A model generated the notes under the pieces. It had not been told where the DNA came from and did not search any database. It saw only the letters and a list, made by a program, of their open reading frames with translations. A program made the position numbers and the translations under genes. DNA of 60,000 nt from Prorocentrum cordatum (lineage: Eukaryota > Sar > Dinophyceae > Prorocentrales > Prorocentraceae), in the NCBI GenBank assembly GCA_963575745.1, contig CAUYUJ010015015.1, forward strand, positions 287,121 to 347,120. The letters run 5' to 3'. This document shows positions 52,434 through 60,000 of the stretch, piece by piece; the first letter of the stretch is position 1, and each line of letters opens with the position of its first letter.

Positions 52434-52562
52434 ATCCTCCTCCTCCTCCTCCTCCTCCTCCTCCTCCTCCTCCTCCTCCTCCTCCTCCTCCTCCTCCTGC
52501 ACCTCCTCCTGCACCTCCTCCTCCTCCTCCTCCTGCTCCTCCTCCTCCTCCTCGTACTCCTG
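52434..52562. repeat. (CTC)n microsatellite
   Basis: CTC units with CTG and CAC interruptions. Confidence 0.95.
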
Positions 52563-52644
52563 CATCGCCGCAGGGGACTTCGGAATCTCTGCCTCTGCGC
52601 TCTGTCAGAAACCTCCGCCACCTATGGCTGCTCTCCTTCCCGCT

Positions 52645-52685
52645 GCTCTCCACCACCATCACCACCACCACCACCACCACCACCA

Positions 52686-52779
<94 letters not shown>

Positions 52780-52994
52780 CCATCATCATGAGCATCATCA
52801 TCATCATCATCATCACCATCACCATCATCATCATCATACCAGCACCATCATCATCATCATACCAGCATCATCATCATCGTCATCATCATCACCATCACCA
52901 TCACCATCACCACCATCACCATCACCACCACCACAACCACCACCACACCACCACACCACCACCACCACACCACCACCACCACCACAACCACCAC

Positions 52995-53025
<31 letters not shown>

Positions 53026-53026
53026 G

Positions 53027-53061
<35 letters not shown>

Positions 53062-54873
53062 GTCATCGTTATCAACATCATCATAGATCACCATCATCAT
53101 CAGCAGCATCATCCCCATCAGAATCATCATCATCATCATCACCATCATCATCATCATTGTCGTCGCCGTCATCATCATCCTCGTCGTCGTCATCATCACC
53201 ACCACCATCACCATCGTCATCATCACCACCATCCCGCCACCGAAGCAGCCACCACCACCCGCGTGATGACAAATAACATCACAATCACCATGATCACCAT
53301 CATCGTCCTCGACATCTTCCGTCATCATTATCATCATCACCACCACCACCACCACAATCATCATCATCATCATCATCATCATCGTCATCGCCATTTTGGT
53401 CATCATCATATTTGTCGTGGTCGCCGTCAAGCACCACCACCATCATCATCAACAGCACCAGCACCATCATCATCATAATCACTACCATCACCATCATCAT
53501 CATCATCGTCATCATCACTGTCATCAGCATCATCACCATCATCATCACAAACATCAATCATCATCACAACCACCAGCACGATCATCATCATCATCTGCAT
53601 AATCGACATTATCACGATCATTGTACTCATCGTTCTCAGCAGCAGCAGCATAAGAATCATCGTCGTCATCGTCATCATCATCATCATCACCATCTTCACG
53701 CTCATCCTGGTGCTCACCAGAAGCATCAACCTCGTTATCCTTAACATCAGCAGCATCGTCCTTAGCAGCAGCATCATCGCCAACAGCATCATCATCGTTA
53801 CCATAATCATGACCATCACCAACACCATCATCATCATCAGCATCATCGTCATCGTCATCGTCATCAGCATCATCATCATCATCATCATCATCATTGTCGC
53901 CGTCGTCATCATCCACATCATCACCCTCATCATCACAATGATCAGCATCAGCATCAGCATCAGCATCCTGGTACCCTTCGCCAACCTGGTCATCATCAAA
54001 CTCCTGATCATCAGAATCATCATCATCATCATCGCAATCATCCTCCTCAGAAGCAGCATCATCAACACCAGTAGCATCATCACCATCAACAACATCATCA
54101 TAAGCGACATCAGCATCACCATCATCATCATCATCATCAGTATGCGCATCAGCATCAGCAGCATCGTCATCAGCATCATGATCACCACCAGCAACACCAT
54201 CATCCAAACCCACACTCTGAGAAGCATGCACTTGATCATCATCCTTGCAATCATCATCATCAACACCAGTATCATCTTCATCAGCATCGTTGCCATCATC
54301 AACATCAGCATCACCATAAACGACGTCAGCAGCACCATCATCATCATCATCGTCGTCATCAGCACCAGCATCAGCATCAACAGCATCGTCGTCATCAGCA
54401 TCACCATCACCAGTATCATCGTCAGCATCATCATCATCGCCATTCATCATAATCACCAGCAGCAGCATCAACATGATCGTCATCATCACAATCAGCATCG
54501 TCGTCATCGGCATCGTCAACCATATCATCGTCACCAACAGAATCCTCAGCGTAGTCATCATCGTGCTGGTAATGATCATCATCAGCAGCAGTGGCATCAC
54601 CAACATCGTAACCATCGTCATTATCGTAATCATCACCATCATCATGAGCTACATCATAATCATAATGCACACCGCCATCAAGATCATCCTCGCCATCATC
54701 ATCATCATCAGTATCATCATCATCGAAATCCCCATCAGCATAAGCATTGCCATCATCATCACAATTCTCATCCTCAACAGCGTCATCATCTTCAATATCA
54801 TCATGATCATCGCCACCATCGTCATTATCCCCAACCATGAAATCTGAATCCCAATCATCAGCATCCGCATCAC

Positions 54874-54905
<32 letters not shown>

Positions 54906-55114
54906 GCATCATCAGCATCATCATCAGCATCATCAGAATCATCAGAAAAAAAACATGATCACCAGCAGAAGCATCACGGTCGTCGTCATCATCATCACCA
55001 GCATCATCGGAATCGTCGTCAGCATGGTAAGCATCACCATCATCGTCGCCAGCACCATCATCAGCATAATCAGCACCAGCACCATCAGCATCATCGCCGT
55101 CGTTTTCATCAACC

Positions 55115-55147
<33 letters not shown>

Positions 55148-55289
55148 GAAGCATCATCATCACCATCATCATCATCATCATCAACGTCATCATCACCATC
55201 AGCATCGTGAACACCATCATCATCGCCACCATCATCCCCACCATCTTCATCAGAACGACTTTACCATCATCACTATCATCATCATCATC

Positions 55290-55321
<32 letters not shown>

Positions 55322-56255
55322 CATCATCATCACCGTCATCAGCATTATCTCGTCGCAATGGCTGTCGCCGTTACCATCACAATAGCCATGATCGTCATCA
55401 TCATCATCATCATTGTTGTCGCCGTCATCGTCAACGGCGTCATCATCAACATCATCATCATCGTCATCATTATCACCACTATCGTCCACGTCAGCATAAA
55501 CATCACCGTCATCATCATGATAATCAGCAGCAACATCATCATCATCATCATCAGCATCAACGTCGTCAGCATCACTATCATCATCACCATCAACATCATC
55601 ATCATCATCACAATCATGCTCAACATCGTCATCATCAGAATCAGAATCTGCATCATCATAATTTTCATTAGCCTCATCATCATCATCATCGTTATCAGCA
55701 TCATCATCAGCATCCTCATCAGTATCGTCATCAGTATCGACGCGACATGAGCATCAATGGCATCGTCCTCATCATCCAGGGCATCAGCAGCATCAGCATC
55801 AGTGTTAACTGCGTCATCTTCACCATCATCACCATCATCACCCTCACCTTCATCATCATAATCATACTCCTCATCATCAACATCATCGTCACCATAAACA
55901 TCAACATCATCGGCGTAATAGTCATCAGCATCAGCATCACCTTCGCGGTCATCATCATCAGCATCAACAACGTCGTCAGCATAAACATCATCTTCAGTAT
56001 CATCATCATTGCCATGATCATCATAATTACCAGCATCAGCATCACCCTCACCGTCATCATCACCACCAGCATCGTGCCCATCAGCATCGTCGTCATTAAT
56101 ATCGTCACCATCATCGCCATCAACATCATCAGCGTCGTCGCCATCGACATCGCCAGCAATGGCAGCATCGTCATCACCAGTGTCATTATCGTCGTCATCA
56201 TCATCAGTATTATCATCATCATCATCATCATCAGCATCACCATCTTCAATAGTCC

Positions 56256-56291
<36 letters not shown>

Positions 56292-57346
56292 GCATGATCA
56301 TCATCATCAGCATCAGCATCATTAGTGGCATCTTCAATAGTCCTGGTCATCATAATAATTGTCGCGGCCGCCGTCATCGCCATCATCGTCATCATCAGAA
56401 TCATCAGCATCACCATCATCGCCATCATCATCGCACTCATCATCACCGTTATCGTCATAAACATCATCATCATCCGCATCATCATCATGATCATCATCAT
56501 CATCATCATCATCATCATAATCACCATCATCACCACCATCATCAGCGTCATCAGCGTCATCATCATAAGCATCATAAGCATCACCATCGTCATCAATATA
56601 AGCACCAACATCATCATCATCATCGCCGTCACCAGCATCATCATAATCATCTTGATCATCAACATCATCACCAACATCATTAGCATCGTCAGCATCAACC
56701 TCAACCTCATCGTCATCATCGTCATCCTCATAACCGTCCTCTTGAACATTGGCATCACCATCGTCGACATCACCATCACCATATCATGATGATCGTCGTC
56801 ATCATAATCATCGTCATCATCATCAACGTCATCAACAACATCAACATCAGCATCATCATCGTCATCAGAATCATCATCGTCACCAGCATCATCATCATCA
56901 GAATCGGCATGATCGTTACCAGCATCGCCATCCTGACAATCAGAATCGTCGGCTTTAGTATCATCACCATTGTCATCATCAGCATCAGTGTCGTCAACAA
57001 AATCAGCATCAACATCGTCATCATCACCGTGATCACCATCATCATCATCATCATCATCATCGCCACTGTCATTGTCATCATCATCTTCATCATCTGCATC
57101 ATCATCGCCGTCACCGTCAGTGTCATCGTCATCACCATCCTCATCATATCCCCGTGATCGTCATCAGCACCATCATCACCGTCATCGTCATCACCATCAT
57201 CAACATGATCAGCGTCATCGCAATCATCAGCACCAGCATCATTATCATCATCACAAGCATCAGCATCATCGTAAGCATCATCAGCATCGTTATCATCGGA
57301 ACTATCGTTATCATCATAAGCACCGAAATCATCATCAACAGCATCG

Positions 57347-57382
<36 letters not shown>

Positions 57383-57493
57383 CCATTATCATTATCATTA
57401 TCATCGTCATCGTCATCGTCATCACCATCATGATCAACGTCATCAGCATCGCCACCATCATCATCGTCATCATCATCACCATCGTCAACGGCG

Positions 57494-57531
<38 letters not shown>

Positions 57532-59081
57532 GTCATCGTCACCATCGCCATCACCCCCCCAAAATCATCATCAGCAGCATCATCATATTTAACATCGCCA
57601 TCGTCATCATCGTCAGCAGCATCAAGATCATAAGCAGCAGCATCATCAGCATAGCAACGTCGTCGTCATCACCATCATCAGAATCATTATCATCGCCATC
57701 GTCGTCGTCAACACCATCATCAACATCATCATCGCCGGTATCATCATCAGCATCATCATCGTCATCGTCATCATCGTCATCATCATGAGCACCGAAATCA
57801 TCGTCCGCAGCAGCGTCATCATCATCATCATCCCCATCATCATTATCATTTTCATCCCCATCGTCATCATCATCACCACCATCACAATCATCATCAACGT
57901 TATCATCATCACCGTCAGTACCACCATCATCATCATCGTCATCATCATCACCACCGGCATCATCCCATGGTCATCATGGTTATCATCACCAACATCATCA
58001 TCGAGATAAGCATCGACAGCGTCATCATCGTCATCATCATGAACATCATAATCAGCATCATCATCAGCATTATCATCGTCTACACCATCATCACCATTCA
58101 GCATCATCGTCGCCAGCGCCATCAATCGGAATCATTATCAGCATCATCATCGTCATCAGAATCATCATCATCGCGGGCATCATCATCATCATTAGCAGCA
58201 TCATCAGCATCATCAGCATCATCAGCATCATCATTAGAAGCATCAACAACCTCAGAAGCAGCATCGTCACCATCATCAGAATCACCAGCATCAGCATTGT
58301 AAGCATCTTCATCAGCACCATCAGCAACGCCATCATAATCATCATCATCATCATAATCATCATCAGTACCGACAGCATCATCATACTCATCGTCATCGCA
58401 AGCATCATCAACATCATCATCATACATCATCAGAATCAGCATCAGCACCATCACCATCACCATGATACTCAGCATAATCATCGTCATCATCAGCATCCCC
58501 ATCATCATCATCATCACCAGCAGCAGCAGCATCACCATCATCATCGTCGACATCAGTATCCTCGTCATCATCAGCATAAGCATCTTGATCATCATGATCG
58601 TCATCAACAAAAGCACAATAAGCATGATTATGAGTAGAAGCATCCGCATAATCATCATCATCGTCACCATCATGAACCGCATCATCAGCATCCTCGTTAG
58701 CATCGTCATCAGCATCGTCATCGCAAGCATCACCATCACCTGCATAATCATCAACAGCAGCATCCTTATCGACATCATCATCATCGTCATCATCACAGTC
58801 ACCATCCCCGTCGTCGTCACCATCATCGTCAGCATCATCGGCATCATCATCGTTATCATCATGGTCGTCATCATCATCATCATCAGCAGCATCGTCATCA
58901 TCAGCATCGTCAACGTCAGCAACATCAGCATCGTCATCAACATCAGCATCATTATCAGCAGGAACAGCATTATCTTCGCCACCATTATCAGGATCACCAG
59001 CAGCTTCATCATCATTCGTGTCATCATCACTAGCAGCATCGACATCACAAGCTTCATCACAATTACGATCATCATCCAAAA

Positions 59082-59113
<32 letters not shown>

Positions 59114-59680
59114 ACGTCATCATGGTCGCAATCATCGTCATAAGCATCGTCATCGTCAGCATCATCATGATCATCATCACATTCATAAGCATCATCATAA
59201 CTACCCTCATCATCATCATCATCACAGCCATCGCCATGAAAAGCATCATCACCATCATCTTCAATAGTCAGATTCATCGTTCTCGTCACCATCGTACTCC
59301 GCATCGGCATCAGCATCCTCACCATCATCGCCATCATCAGCATCATCAGCATGATCATCCTCCATGATCATCATCATCATCACCAGCATAAGCATCATAG
59401 GCGTCAGCATCACCACCATCATCATCGTAATCACTGGCATCATCAGTATCCTCATCATCATCATTGTCACCTTCACCATTACACGCATCATCACTTTTAA
59501 CATCATCATCTACATCGTCGAAAGAATCACCCTCGTTTTCATCATCATCACCATTATCACCATCATAATCGTCATCGTCATCATCATCGTCATCACCAGC
59601 TCTATCATCATAATCATCCTCATCATCAGTATCGTCATCATCATCAGTATCATCATTATCACATTATCTTGATGCGCATC
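52645..59680. repeat. ~7-kb degenerate (CAT)n array
   Basis: Begins with CAC units, then about 90 bp of pure ATC (52690-52780), then thousands of bases of CAT with CAG, CGT, CAC and AAC variants up to about 59680. The three-base phase holds over stretches of 300-380 codons on both strands at once, so the long Met/Asp or His/Ile frames are not evidence of genes. No unrelated insertion longer than a few tens of bases is seen. Confidence 0.95.
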
Positions 59681-60000
59681 ATCTTAATGATCCGCCGCTG
59701 CGTCTCTGGGCAGGGAGTGAGCGTATCCTCAAATCCTTTGCCCAATCCCCTGAGCCTCAGTCCCCAGTCCTGAGGGGCTTGAGGGCTGGGACCCCACATT
59801 CTCAAATCTTCTTGAACTTGGCGCGTGCCCCGGGGGTACCCAGCGTGGTGGCGCGTGACATTTTCGGATCCAAGAGGGCTCCATCACGGACCCAGAGAGC
59901 CCCAAGATGTCTCCAAGACCGTCCAAGAGGGCACCGAGTCGCCAAACGAGCGCTCCAGGACGCCCAAGATGGCCCAAGAAGTCTCCAAGACGGCCGAAGA
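59681..60000. other. Unassigned, with CCAAGA-type short repeats
   Basis: 59860-60000 contains recurring CCAAGA words at irregular 12-21-bp spacing, similar in style to the AGGCCCAAGACGCGCTCCAG family at 17229. No gene is seen before the window ends. Confidence 0.45.

Noticed and set aside
52645-59680. Open frames of 300-380 codons rich in Met/Asp or His/Ile
   Set aside because: They overlap on both strands and in different phases of a CAT array; the repeat lacks stops in most frames, so length is not evidence of coding.

Overview
The window looks like nuclear DNA of a dinoflagellate; this is inferred, because no rRNA or other taxonomic marker is present. The reasons are GC-rich, gene-poor sequence dominated by satellites and trinucleotide repeats; a probable GC-AG intron whose acceptor is followed by G; a large Ty1/copia element with a methyltransferase-like insert of a kind reported in dinoflagellate retroelements; and PPR and protein-kinase genes separated by kilobases of repeats.

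Layout. 1-10,560 is almost all tandem repeats (64-, 41-, 12-18- and 79-92-bp families, a 0.9-kb dispersed repeat present twice, and CAT, GAC, CAA/GTT microsatellites). 10,578-14,058 (minus) is a gene-like locus: a CMGC-like protein kinase split by a repeat-filled 660-bp intron, running into a 2OG-Fe(II) oxygenase-like segment. 14,684-17,118 (minus) is an unrecognised gene with weak resemblance to permuted N6/N4 methyltransferases. 17,229-25,500 holds a 21-bp indel-free repeat, several CTC/GGA arrays, a Tc1/mariner-like MITE (20,860-21,035) and a PPR protein gene (23,488-24,225, minus). 25,515-40,614 is a composite satellite domain: about 70 copies of a ~101-bp satellite in four arrays, bordered by two conserved boundary sequences (called L and R here) and (TTA)n/(CTC)n blocks. 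40,615-49,971 is a nearly full-length Ty1/copia retrotransposon (minus) with 133-bp LTRs, inserted inside a (CTC/CCCCT)n microsatellite. 49,972-52,560 is GC-rich intergenic DNA with a Mutator-like MITE. 52,640-59,680 is a 7-kb degenerate (CAT)n array.

How the parts relate. All four confident coding blocks (kinase/oxygenase, methyltransferase-like, PPR, copia) lie on the minus strand; one weak small ORF is on plus. Several coding blocks are interrupted by one-base frameshifts, most at homopolymer runs, so either the assembly has homopolymer indels or these loci are decaying. Most long open frames in this window are stop-free repeats, not genes.

Most interesting: the methyltransferase-like domain between protease and integrase of the copia element; the L - type A satellite - type B satellite - R modules that keep their polarity in separate arrays; the array of near-perfect 29-bp palindromes inside the kinase intron; and two previously hidden small inverted-repeat transposons.
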